Below are positions 11,348-20,827 of a DNA stretch of 64,000 nucleotides, in pieces. Source of the stretch: Pilasporangium apinafurcum. Lineage: Eukaryota > Oomycota > Peronosporomycetes > Pythiales > Pythiaceae. The stretch spans positions 297,054-361,053 of the forward strand of contig BCKE01000025.1 of NCBI GenBank assembly GCA_001600495.1, given 5' to 3'. The translations under genes and the position numbers were made by a program. Every line of letters begins with the position of its first letter. Position 1 is the stretch's first letter. The notes under the pieces are model-generated. The model was not told the DNA's origin and made no database searches. It saw nothing but the letters and a program-made list of their open reading frames with translations.

Positions 11348-12688
11348 CTAAGCCGATGGAGGAGTGAGAAGGTTTCCACGCATCTTGATAACAATAGGAG
11401 CACCACGTTGCGCCTGCCAAGATGAAGATGCGAACCACTTGACGGTCTCTTCCATTTGCAAGTGGCCACGTTCACCGATAAAATTGTTCTCGAGATTGAG
11501 GAGAGTGAGAGAGAGTGGCAGAGCATTACACGCACGCCATGTCAACGCATCCGAAAGCGCGAGAACACCATCATCAGCGATACAATTGCCCACCAATGAT
11601 AGCTCGCGGAGTTGAGGAAACGCACTTTCTGGACCAAGCAAAACGGTTGCGACTTGACTGGTAATCTGATCGCGGAGACCCTCAGTGTAGGCGAACTTGA
11701 GCTCAAACGACGCTAATTTTGGCAGCGAGGACTGACTGAGCGAGTTCAGAAGGCTCCGACAGATTACATTCCGGTTGATCAAAACCATCTCATTCTGGAA
11801 ATCCACTTGTTGGGCCGTCATTTCGCCGTCCAGTGAAAAGTGCTGCAGCTGTGGAAATTTTCGGAAGAAGAGCATACGGTTCGTCAACGATAGTCGCTGC
11901 AGCTGTTTGATCGTGACTTGAATCGTCGTGACAAACGCAGGAAATAGTGAATTTGCATGCACGCACGTAGTGGCGGTACGCAACACGTCCTTCGCGCTTA
12001 AAAAGATGCAAACATGCCGCACAAGATCATTGTTTCCGTCGAAAAACAACCGACTAGTCGAATTGGTTGATAGTGCGCTGACAACGGCGTCGTCAAAAAC
12101 ATCAGAGCATGTACCTGGTAACGACTTGAAGTTGTGCTTCGACAAGGTTCGCAGTTTCTTAAGACGAGGCATAACTGTTTCGGTCATTGGACGCTTTCCT
12201 AGCAATGCTGGCTTGGGGGTTATGGCTGAATTAGCGAAGGCTTGTGCATCCTGAAAAACAAAGGCGAGATGCGTTTCTTCCGTTGAAAACGCCTCATTTT
12301 CCTTTTCTGTTAAGTTGTTCAGATGCAATTTCACCACCAACGAGTGCAGACGTCGACTCAGAGTCTGTAGGTTTCGGTATTCGCGCGCAGAAAATGCCTG
12401 GCTGTAAAGCGCTAGCTCTGCTCGGCGCGCGATGTATGAAATCTTGGTGTCCACTTTGCCATATTTGCTCTTGAGTAGCATCAAACTGTTGTTTCATATC
12501 AATCGCTGCATTAGAAAAAAGGTGAAATGGTATTCTCAATGTAGATGGATTCATTCTTACATGTGCAGCAACACTGTTCGCCTCGCAACGAGGTCAATGT
12601 CTGCCTGCCAATCGCGTTTGCCTTGCTGGATAGTGCGCTCATTCGCGTGGTGGAATGAATGCGGTGTCACATGGTTAGCTGCCGCCAT
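11348..12688 (-). CDS. KIX-domain plus leucine-rich-repeat protein
   Basis: Two exons, 12688-12561 and 12485-11348, joining in phase to about 421 residues. Residues 25-95 match a KIX three-helix fold: a first helix (RDWQADIDLVARRTVLLHIL), then KYGKVDTKISYIARRAELAL and SAREYRNLQTLSRRLHSLV. KIX domains of CBP/p300 and Mediator Med15 bind activation-domain helices (family knowledge). The rest has leucine-rich, RNI-like repeats (LPKLASFELKFAYTEGL; FPQLRELSLVGNCIADDGVL; LTLLNLENNFIGERG). An F-box-like patch (NDLVRHVCIFLSAKDVL) lies near residue 195. KIX with LRR suggests a transcriptional or ubiquitin adaptor, but the role is unknown. It shares a divergent promoter with cereblon. Confidence 0.72.
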
Positions 12689-13314
12689 AGTTTTTTTCTT
12701 TTATTGCTTGTCAGCTTCCTTCGCTGAGCTTGACAACTCGGACGATAGGGTCGTAAGTTGTTGATAACACTGATGATAAAGCGTTGGATGGATGGCTATG
12801 GTGATGGAAGGGACTAGTCGTTGACTAGTAGTAAATATATACTACAGAGAGGTCGTCTCTGTAGTGAGAGTAGCAATGGGGAAGAGTAAGAAGGAAAACC
12901 TTTACTCTTTTTCTTCTGCCAATGCACTCGCTGAGAGGAACGGACAAGACTTCGGTTGCCGATGACCGGAGTTTTCCAAACTGACCGCTTTCAATCATCT
13001 GCTATTTCCTGTTCCTGTCCATCTGTAGGGTTAACACGCCGGTGCAGGTCGTGACAGAAACTGTGCGATAAGAACTGACAGGACATCCATGCCGCGTCCG
13101 GAAAACCAGCTGCCCAGGTGTGCAACAACAGCAGGTCAACAGGAACGCTTACCATTGGGCTCCATTGTTGAAATCATCAAAGTACCGAAAATACCATATT
13201 TAGAGCCATGCTCACACTTGTCAATAGGATAAAAAGCCGAAAATAATGTAGTAGGCATCATATAGTAGGAATAAAAGTCCCACACTCGGAAAAAAATTGA
13301 CGATCCAGAAGGAC
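12689..13314. promoter_or_regulatory. Divergent promoter between KIX/LRR (-) and cereblon (+), with two inverted repeats
   Basis: No gene is seen in 626 bp. Two perfect short inverted repeats stand close together: ACTAGTC-GTT-GACTAGT at 12813-12829 and ACTACAGAGA-GGTCG-TCTCTGTAGT at 12841-12865. Either could be a dimeric factor site or an RNA hairpin. A possible upstream cereblon exon near 13089 could not be joined in phase. Confidence 0.45.
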
Positions 13315-14784
13315 ATGGAGCAACCGACACATGCATACTTGGGAGAGTTGGAAGATGTACGCCATCCGTATCACTCATATTTCGCTGATGGAGATATTGT
13401 AACATTACCGCTGATCTACTTGCCAGATATTGTACGTGGAATAAGACCATTCTGTCGCCCAGATGGTACATGGATGTCTTGACAAGAGATGCACGTGTGT
13501 AATTGATATCTGTTAATCTGCCACGTTGAAGGTACTCTTTCCTGGTGAAGAATTGCCGTTGCGGATACTCTCCGATAGCAATATTGAATCGATTCTCAGT
13601 CAGCTATCAAATGAAGGCGGTTTGTTAGCCGTGCTCTCTCCTCACCAGGTTGTGTAGACATTTCGTAAAGATTAATGCTTGTACGATGGGATCTTATCGT
13701 TGCTACGATGCGTGCAACGCAGGGCGAAGTCGCGTATGGCACAACAGTGCGAATTGAGAAATTCCATTTGATGAGCCAATGTGCCTCGGTAACAGGGGCA
13801 GCGAAGCAACGCTTTCGCTTGAGGCATGTGCGCCGTGATCACGAACGATTTCATCACACGTGCACAGGAGAAGTGGAGATCCTCCCTGACATTCGATCAC
13901 TACGGCTGCCTTTTGCCGTGTCATATTTGCGTATGCAGGAAACTTCGATGGACTCAAGCTTGATTTCTACCAATGAATCGCCTAAGAAGAATACAAAACG
14001 ACGACAGCGGCGTCAGTTGCTTCGCGCATGTGATCAGAAGTTTGTCAGTTTTTGGGGACGCAAGGTCTTCGTCATGTACGATGCGCATCGACTGATTGAA
14101 CGTATCCAGCAGATGTTGATCTCATCTATGCATTGCAATTGGTTTCGAAAAGTGTCTAATACACAAGAGGAAGGATCCGATGGTAGTCCACTGCTTCAAT
14201 GCTTGCTACAACCTAGCATGCAACAAGACCCAAGTATCTTCGCCTACTGGATAGCTAGCAACTTACCATTGACTGTCAACGAGCGATTGGAATTATTAAA
14301 GATCAATTGTATTGTACGGCTGCTGCAGAAGGAGATCTCCATCCTGGAGACACTCAAAGAAGACATTCACTGTTCCCGTTGCGGCAACTTCCTGTCCAAT
14401 ACAGACGATATCTTCAGTATGACTCACCAAGGAGCTGCAGGAACGTTCGTCAATCCTGGTGGTCACGTGTTTCAGATCATGACGCTGCGGGAGATCCATC
14501 GTGACCATGTCTACATTGATGTCGCTCGAAACACACAAGATTCGTGGTTTCCTGGGTACTCATGGAGCATCGCGTACTGCAATGACTGCTACACACATCT
14601 GGGCTGGCAATTTGATCATGTTGACACTACACTCACACCGGCACGCTTCTATGGCTTTCGTCGCGCAGCCCTCACCCAGTCATGGACAGGAGGTGGGGCG
14701 TATGAGCCGATGTCGGATGATGAAACACCATCATCACTCGACGAACGCTCCGAAAGCGACGGGGAAGAACGGTTTTTGGAATAA
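13315..14784 (+). CDS. CRBN: Cereblon orthologue, CRL4 substrate receptor (Lon-N + CULT)
   Basis: Three exons (13315-13431, 13532-13648, 13723-14784) give 431 residues (human 442). The Lon N-terminal-like part contains ADGDIVTLPLIYLPDI followed by VLFPGEELPLRIL. A middle helical segment (FWGRKVFVMYDAHRLIERIQ) matches the DDB1-binding region. The C-terminal CULT domain has zinc cysteines C295/C298 and C364/C367. It also has the three pocket tryptophans W353, W359 and W373, spaced 6 and 14 residues apart exactly as human W380/W386/W400, in SWFPGYSW...HLGW. Human H378, which touches imides, is Asp here, and the NPH loop is NPG. Cereblon presents degron ligands to the CUL4-DDB1 ubiquitin ligase. 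The start ATG is the first in the conserved frame; a further upstream exon is possible. Confidence 0.9.
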
Positions 14785-15509
14785 AGGAAGGGAGATACCA
14801 AAATTGACATGAAAGTTATCAAAGATTGCAGAATATAGTGGCGCTGTGGGGCCAACTTATATGAACTGGATGTTGCGTGTGTCTATCAATCACTCACATC
14901 CCTTTTGTTCTCGTGCACAAGCTCTGCATTACACAATAGATCGTGAGCTTCAGATCGCTCAACGCAACACTATGCTTTCTTGTCCTTCTTCGTATCCGCT
15001 CACCAATTTGCCTCGACTTTCCTTTGCGTTAATTGAACTGTTTCAATATACACAAAACCATTCACGCGTCGGCTCCCGCTATGCATCTATGGCTACCATT
15101 GACACTCACTTCGGTTATCTCTCAGAAAAAACATCATGCTCTCTTTCTCGTGTAATGACGAACGGCGACCGATGAGCTTGTTAACAAATAATGATCTTCA
15201 TAAAGAACAGTGAAGTGGTGAAGAACAAAGAGTCGCGACTAGATGAAAATAGCATCATTTGGTAGTCGAGATGTCTTAGTAGCCCATTGTCACATACATT
15301 GCACCTCTGACATCTACAAAAATACATAAAGCATACTCGTTTTCTGTGATGGGCTAGAACAAGATGCTTCCTGTTAAAGGGAAGACTACATTAACCTTAT
15401 CGCATTGAGTATGCATTGGAAGCAGCTTTCAATCCAATCGCTTCACATATCCAATATCATCTAAAAGAGGAAGTTCACTTTCACAGTTAGAAATCACATT
15501 ACGTGATAG
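14785..15509. other. Intergenic, no gene seen
   Basis: Downstream of cereblon no open frame shows family resemblance or sustained coding bias. The sequence is AT-rich and unremarkable. Confidence 0.4.
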
Positions 15510-15990
15510 CAGCAAGTCGAGAGGAAGTGGCGCGAGTCTGAGTCACAAGCAAAAACCAAGCGAGCCAATTTCACAAGGAAGAGATGGATCAGACAATGGC
15601 TAGTATAAGGAATGCGCATTTACAGGTGGAGAAGATTGATCTAGATTGTAAAATAAACCTATGATGCATGAAGAACTATCAGTCGTGCATAATCGTGTAC
15701 AAGAACTGAAAGAGATGCGGAGCAAATTCGATATTGCGAATGAAGAGAGAGAGAAAACCTTGCAGCAACAACTGTGTGATGCGCCTAGAAAATCCAAGTC
15801 CGGAATCAAAAGCTACGAGAGCTGTTAGCCCGTTTATGGGCACATGACGGAGAAAAACGTCCTGATATGTTCAAAAAATCCGACCAGACCGACAAATCGT
15901 GAATCATCGATGGGGCAGCTTCAAATTTGAGTGTAACTGATGGATATCCGATCAGTGCTAGCGGTTGAATAAATAAAAACACACTGCAAT
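15510..15990 (+). pseudogene. Decayed coiled-coil protein gene
   Basis: Short coding-like pieces in changing frames follow each other on the plus strand: MDQTMASIRNAHLQVEKIDL (from 15584), then MMHEELSVVHNRVQELKEM (15661-15828, a 55-residue frame), then LRELLARLWAHDGEKRPDMF (about 15807-15890). All have heptad-like Leu/Val/Ile spacing and charged residues, as in centrosomal or flagellar coiled-coil proteins. The frames are separated by stops and shifts with no good splice sites, so I read a pseudogene. Sequencing errors or unrecognised introns remain possible. The parent family is not recognised. Confidence 0.42.
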
Positions 15991-16158
15991 ACAGATATTC
16001 CGATTGCATCAAACAATCGGATTGATAAATCAGAAACTGTGTATGTGGATAGATTCGAGGTGACTTGAATCCAACCAGCAAGTACAGGGAAGATAGAGAA
16101 GAAGAGATCGGAACAGTGTGTATATGTTCGCTTAAAATGTTGTGCAAGTGCTACAGTT

Positions 16159-16359
16159 GTGAAGAAGATGGCTTCACCTGAAACATACGTTTGTGATTTT
16201 CCTTGGATGTGTTCGACTTCAATTTTTACTCTCGATATAAATTATGAACAACCCACGACAGCTATATTACGCGCAATGCAGCATTCCCTTATGACGGTTC
16301 GCACCACAGCACCAGCCGCGGTCAGTATCGTTCTTCTGCATCGAACACCATCCAAGTGA
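16159..16359 (+). CDS. Doubtful short ORF
   Basis: A 66-residue open frame (MASPETYVCDFPWMCSTSIF near its start) sits just after the coiled-coil relic. It has no recognised motif. It may be a further decayed exon of that relic or chance. The rest of the region up to 16915 contains no visible gene. Confidence 0.15.
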   Translation: MKKMASPETYVCDFPWMCSTSIFTLDINYEQPTTAILRAMQHSLMTVRTTAPAAVSIVLLHRTPSK

Positions 16360-16915
16360 GTTTGGCATTTGTCAAGTATAAGCAAGTGGTAGAGTGATGG
16401 TGAGAATGAATTCCAGGTCATCCAACAATTTCAAATTGTCAACATGTTCCAATATACTTGCTAATACGCTTCAGTATCAAACAATCTCGTTGGATATCTG
16501 TAGGGGCTGCCCACAACATAATTTGCTCTTAGGCTGTTTGGCACTCATCTCTACCATTTAGCTTGTCGCTAATCTTATGCCCATACTGTGTGAGCAATCA
16601 TCCAGCAAATTGAACTCATTTCAAGTCACTTATTGCATATTTCTTCTATGCCTCTAGACGAGTTGTAGGAAGCCAAGTGATAATGCAAGACAAGCGAACG
16701 AACATACATGAAACTGTGAATGGATTATTTTTTGTTATCTAATGCAGTAACCCTACGAATGACACAATCCATGTACAATCGGCGTTGGTTTTGATGCGAT
16801 ACATGCCATAATCTTTCACAATGAATAATTATGGATGAACGACCACGTAGCCACATTCTACATCTCCCATTTTGGAGCCGCATGTTGCCGTATTCTTCTT
16901 CCTGCCTTCAATTGC

Positions 16916-17602
16916 TTAGTTGTCTGACACAATCCAGCTATCGAGTGCACGTTCGTAGTTGCTGATTTCATCAGGCGTAAACCACATGCCAATTTCGTGG
17001 GCAGCCGAGTCCGGACCGTCCGAGCCATGCACCAAGTTGCGACCGGTGGAGATGCAGTTGTCACCACGGAGCGTGCCAGGGGCAGCTTGGTTTGGGTTCG
17101 TGGCACCCAAGATCTTACGGCCAGTCAAGATCACATCCGTACCTTCCCAGACCATGCACACGATCGGGCCAGAGGTGAAGTACTTGACGAGACCAGGGAA
17201 AAATGGACGGCTGGACAGGTCGGCGTAGTGGTCACGTGCGCGCTGTTCCGAGGCGGTCATGAGCTTCATGGCGACAAGCTTGTAACCCTTCTTCTCAAAG
17301 CGCGAGATGACTTCGCTGATCAACCCACGCTGGACACCATCGGGCTTAATAGCAATGAACGTACGTTCGTGCTTTGTGCCGGGCACGCCCGTATGTGGGA
17401 CCGAAGGCGCAGGCTTCGATTGTGCGTTTTCACGGGATGCAGCGGCGACAGCGAGCGCCGTGGCGCCAGCGGCGACAGCTACCGCGAGAGGAGCCTTCGA
17501 GGCACCAGCGACGTGGGCTTGGGTGGTGTGGAGTGCACGGGTGGCGTTGCGCTTGGCGACAGTGGCGACACGACGGGAGACACGGGAGAACATCTTCTTC
17601 AC
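16916..17602 (-). CDS. NDK: Nucleoside diphosphate kinase, mitochondrial type
   Basis: Single exon, 228 residues; ATG at 17602, or the second in-frame ATG nine bases in. Residues 1-70 are basic and then alanine-rich and hydrophobic, a likely mitochondrial targeting and membrane-proximal leader. The NDPK domain (about 78-228) is complete: ERTFIAIKPDGVQRGLISEV, the Arg/Tyr positions, GATNPNQAAPGTLRGD, and the active-site histidine in NLVHGSDGPDSA. The enzyme transfers the gamma phosphate from ATP to NDPs through phospho-histidine. Codon use is more G+C-rich than in neighbours, as often seen in highly expressed genes. It diverges from HYPK across about 325 bp. Confidence 0.95.
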   Translation of the reverse strand: MKKMFSRVSRRVATVAKRNATRALHTTQAHVAGASKAPLAVAVAAGATALAVAAASRENAQSKPAPSVPHTGVPGTKHERTFIAIKPDGVQRGLISEVISRFEKKGYKLVAMKLMTASEQRARDHYADLSSRPFFPGLVKYFTSGPIVCMVWEGTDVILTGRKILGATNPNQAAPGTLRGDNCISTGRNLVHGSDGPDSAAHEIGMWFTPDEISNYERALDSWIVSDN

Positions 17603-17927
17603 TTGGTGCTGCTTCGCTTGGCTTCGTGGGGGAGAATCTCAAAGTGTCGTACAATTGCTGAAGGATGTGAGGAGCTCCGTTCGTTTCAGCAAAAAAGATC
17701 TATCCGGATATCCGATGGCGTGAGGCTACTTTCTAGCCAATCGTAAAATAGTGTGACATCCTAAAATTTGATAAATTTATGTATTGACCCAAAGAGTAGT
17801 ACGAGCTAAAACCTTCCTTTAACAATAACCTTATTATTTAGATCTTAAGGATCCAATCGATTATTGAAGGTTTGAGATCGGTTTGGTTGCGAGCGGATTA
17901 AATGGATAGGAAAGCAAGGCAACTAAT
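17603..17927. promoter_or_regulatory. Divergent promoter, NDK (-) / HYPK (+)
   Basis: A 325-bp gap between opposed start codons, AT-rich toward the HYPK side. No specific motif is assigned. Confidence 0.45.
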
Positions 17928-18469
17928 ATGAGCCCGAGTCGTGACGTGAAGAAGAACAAGAGCAAGCAGGAAGAGGAAAAAGCTGCTCCTGCTGCTGTAG
18001 CCTCTTCATCAGAAACCGTTGGTGATGTGGAAAACCAAAATGGCGCTTCAGACGATGAAGAAGAGCAGGAGGAGAAGAAGGAGGAACAGTTGAAGAGCAA
18101 GGCGGATGAAAGTAATGCCATGCAAAAGCTCACGGATATAGTGGAAGAGAAGCAGATGGATGAAAACAAAATGAAAGAGGCGTTCCTTGCACTTCGTAAA
18201 CAGGAAGAAGCAGACAAAGAAGCAGAGCGCAAGCGGTATGTTTTTTTTTAATTGTGGCGACTTTGATTTCATAATTAGTATGATCCCGACTTAAATTTTC
18301 CGATTGCATCTCTGCTTGTAGAGAGAAGGCATTGGCAGCCGTGAAGGTGAATAAGGTGGACGTGGAACTGATCGCTCGGGAGATGGAATTGACGATCCAG
18401 GTTGCTGACCGTAAATTAAGAGAGGCTGATGGTAATGTTGTCAACTGCTTAAAAGCATTAATCGTTTAG
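17928..18469 (+). CDS. HYPK: HYPK-like NatA-associated protein
   Basis: Two exons (17928-18235, 18322-18469) join in phase to 151 residues. The N-terminal 70 residues are low-complexity Lys/Glu/Ala. The C-terminal third is the HYPK/NAC-alpha UBA-like fold: VNKVDVELIAREMELTIQVA followed by DRKLREADGNVVNCLKAL, matching the human DLELIMTEMEI...LREHMGNVVEAL pattern. HYPK binds the NatA N-terminal acetyltransferase at the ribosome, inhibits it and has chaperone activity (family knowledge). Without the N-terminal ribosome-binding NAC domain, NAC-alpha itself is excluded. It converges on the CNB-RGS gene. Confidence 0.85.
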
Positions 18470-18654
18470 CTGGTCAAGTAGTCCAGCTGTAGCTGCACGA
18501 TGATGATCAAATGTTCCAACAGAACATTCTGTAGTTCGAGTAAGTAATGAAACATGATCCTCTCTGTCATCGGACGTTATATGCCGTTAGGGGAGCTCGC
18601 ATAGGGGTTGCGTATGTACATCCCATGCCAATTTGTCTACAACAGTTCATCCAT

Positions 18655-20664
18655 TTATCCCTCAGCTTGGACCTTCGATCGATCAGGGATAAAGGAAGAG
18701 CCTGCACCCTCTTCCTTGTGGCGGTCTTGAGACCTGCGTATGGTACTCAGCATGCGATTTAGTCGACCAGCTGATTCCGGTTCAACATGACCGGCGCGAT
18801 GGACATTCAATGAATCTCGAAAAACATGGCAGGCTTCAACGAGTTTCGATCCTCTCCGATTAAAATGTGGGTCCAGAGTATCCAAAATATTTTGAAAAAG
18901 AGGGCTTTTCTTGAAGCGAGGAAAGCTGTCTTTAGTCATCAACCGCATAATCTCGTCTTTTGCGTCGTCGAAGAATGTAACCGGGAGTTCTTCAGCTGAG
19001 CTCAATTTGTCTAACATTTCAATAATGGAGTCGTGTATTGCTGCCGGTAGATTAACCTCTTTTGGGGAGTCGGGTTGAATATATCTCTGGCGAATTTCAT
19101 GGGCAAGCCGATGACGATCTTCATTTGACTGCGTTGTACGAAACTTCTCAACATCAGTGCAGAAATCAAAGTTTTCGTCGCTATGTTCAGCTGCTAAAAA
19201 CGTCTGGAAGCGCTGCGTCAAGACAGCATGGCGAAGAACGCTGGCCAAGTCGCAGCGCTCTCCAAACCACGAAATATTTGCAACAACACCTGCCTCAGGG
19301 TATTCACTGAATAGTTGATGAACTTTATCAAATGTACACGTCAGTAGAACCACCGGTGACCGCGCGAAGACTTTCCCATGTTGAATACCCAGTCGTTCGA
19401 ACGTAAATGGACCAAAATAGCAGCCTGGAGTCAGGTAGACAGAGTGATCACGATGCTTTCCGCCCTTTTTGAGCTCGTTGGATGTAATTTCCAATGCACC
19501 ATACACCAAAAAAGCAAATCGGTGATCAGTCGATGCTTGATCCATGACGCAGTCACCTTTTCGAATTTGGTCCTCGATGTCAAACCCGTGGCTGAACTCT
19601 ATCATTCTTGCTAGTGGGACTGATTGGAAGAAGGGAAATACACCACTTAACATCGCCTTGACAAAAAGGCGTTCTTTCAAAAGTTTGTGCACATTGACTT
19701 TGATATCGGGTGATAAGTCAATCAGCGCCTGGAAAGATTCTTTCTCGATACTCATGAGCATGCAATTTCGAATAGCAGTGACGGTTGCAGCTCGCGGAAT
19801 GTTGATTAACAACGACATTTCACCAAAAAAAGAGCCAGGTTCTAATTTTGCCAAGGGTGCTGTAGCCCGCGTACTTGATACTTCTAAAGAACCTGCCAGA
19901 GTAACAAACATTTGTGTACTCATGCTTTCATCTTCCTGGAAAATCACAGAATTACCCGGAAACACTCGGATTGTCGCCAGATCTGTCAATGCTTCGAGTT
20001 CAGCTTTTGGTATATTGGCAAAGAACGGAATCCCGGCTAACAATTCTATGAAATCTGCATTTGTCAATGCATTCAAGTTGGACGTCATATTCGAATTGCC
20101 AGTGATCTTTGTCGTTGAGATGGATAAATATTGTGTTCGTTCATGAATCGTTATCCGGTTCCCTACAACACACTTCAAAATCACTTCATGACCATCGGTT
20201 TGACAAGAATAGCGGCAGACCAATTCAGATGGAGTCTTCCAGTAGATTAAAATCTCATCGGCTCGGATTGCACCTTTATCATCCAACGACACGCTCTTTG
20301 ACAAGGAGTATCGGGTGAGCTGCGTTGGATCTGCAATCGCCGTGACGTTCCCCTCCGATGGGCTTACACGCAGTCGTGTTTTCACGTCGTTCTGGTACAA
20401 ATCAATACACCCGTCGATAACTAACAATACTTTTCCCTGTGGAACTTGGATGGGGTGCCGTTCATCGGCGTGCTTCACCACCGAATGGCGGATGATGTCC
20501 TGCGGTTGCGTGGCTCCAATCAACTGCAGCAGCATGCTGCAGTCATAGATTTTCTCGATCTCGGCGTATTTCGCTTGAGAGTCGCACATTGTACACATAT
20601 TCCCCATAGTATCTATCGACCTTGTTGGTACGCCGTCTCCCCCATCCAACAAATTACTGCACAA
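18655..20664 (-). CDS. Cyclic-nucleotide-binding and RGS-domain protein
   Basis: At least 669 residues in one large exon. A canonical CNB domain (about 205-325) has the phosphate-binding cassette FFGEMSLLINIPRAATVTA with its Glu and Arg, like PKA regulatory subunits. A second CNB-like domain (about 335-455) has lost that Arg (PGCYFGPFTFERLG). An RGS fold (about 475-605) follows: FQTFLAAEHSDENFDF, VNLPAAIHDSI, FDDAKDEIMRLMTKDSF. RGS domains speed GTP hydrolysis on G-alpha, so the protein may couple cNMP to G-protein shut-off (inference). The 5' end is uncertain. A coding-like exon at about 20699-20802 (ending SQSEAL) joins in phase through GTAAGA to an acceptor near 20646, and that exon has no ATG. 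The true start may lie upstream of, or be cut by, the adjacent Fanzor element. Confidence 0.85.
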   Translation of the reverse strand: MCSNLLDGGDGVPTRSIDTMGNMCTMCDSQAKYAEIEKIYDCSMLLQLIGATQPQDIIRHSVVKHADERHPIQVPQGKVLLVIDGCIDLYQNDVKTRLRVSPSEGNVTAIADPTQLTRYSLSKSVSLDDKGAIRADEILIYWKTPSELVCRYSCQTDGHEVILKCVVGNRITIHERTQYLSISTTKITGNSNMTSNLNALTNADFIELLAGIPFFANIPKAELEALTDLATIRVFPGNSVIFQEDESMSTQMFVTLAGSLEVSSTRATAPLAKLEPGSFFGEMSLLINIPRAATVTAIRNCMLMSIEKESFQALIDLSPDIKVNVHKLLKERLFVKAMLSGVFPFFQSVPLARMIEFSHGFDIEDQIRKGDCVMDQASTDHRFAFLVYGALEITSNELKKGGKHRDHSVYLTPGCYFGPFTFERLGIQHGKVFARSPVVLLTCTFDKVHQLFSEYPEAGVVANISWFGERCDLASVLRHAVLTQRFQTFLAAEHSDENFDFCTDVEKFRTTQSNEDRHRLAHEIRQRYIQPDSPKEVNLPAAIHDSIIEMLDKLSSAEELPVTFFDDAKDEIMRLMTKDSFPRFKKSPLFQNILDTLDPHFNRRGSKLVEACHVFRDSLNVHRAGHVEPESAGRLNRMLSTIRRSQDRHKEEGAGSSFIPDRSKVQAEG

Positions 20665-20827
20665 TCGATCGACGGACCGCTCTTACCTAACGCTTCGCTT
20701 TGGCTATTCACAGTCTCAATCTCATCATGGAGGGCAAAACCCAGAGCTATTTTTGCTTCAAGCGACGTGCTCTTCCTTGCTCTCCTTTTTCCATTCAGTG
20801 CCTAAACAATTCAATCTATAATTAAAG

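Noticed and set aside
11098-11367. An 89-codon plus-strand frame with a hydrophobic start
   Set aside because: It runs into the 3' end of the KIX/LRR gene and its second half is not protein-like. No family resemblance was found.
16997-17746. A 249-codon plus-strand frame antisense to nucleoside diphosphate kinase
   Set aside because: Composition shadow of a G+C-rich gene. NDK motifs on the other strand are decisive.
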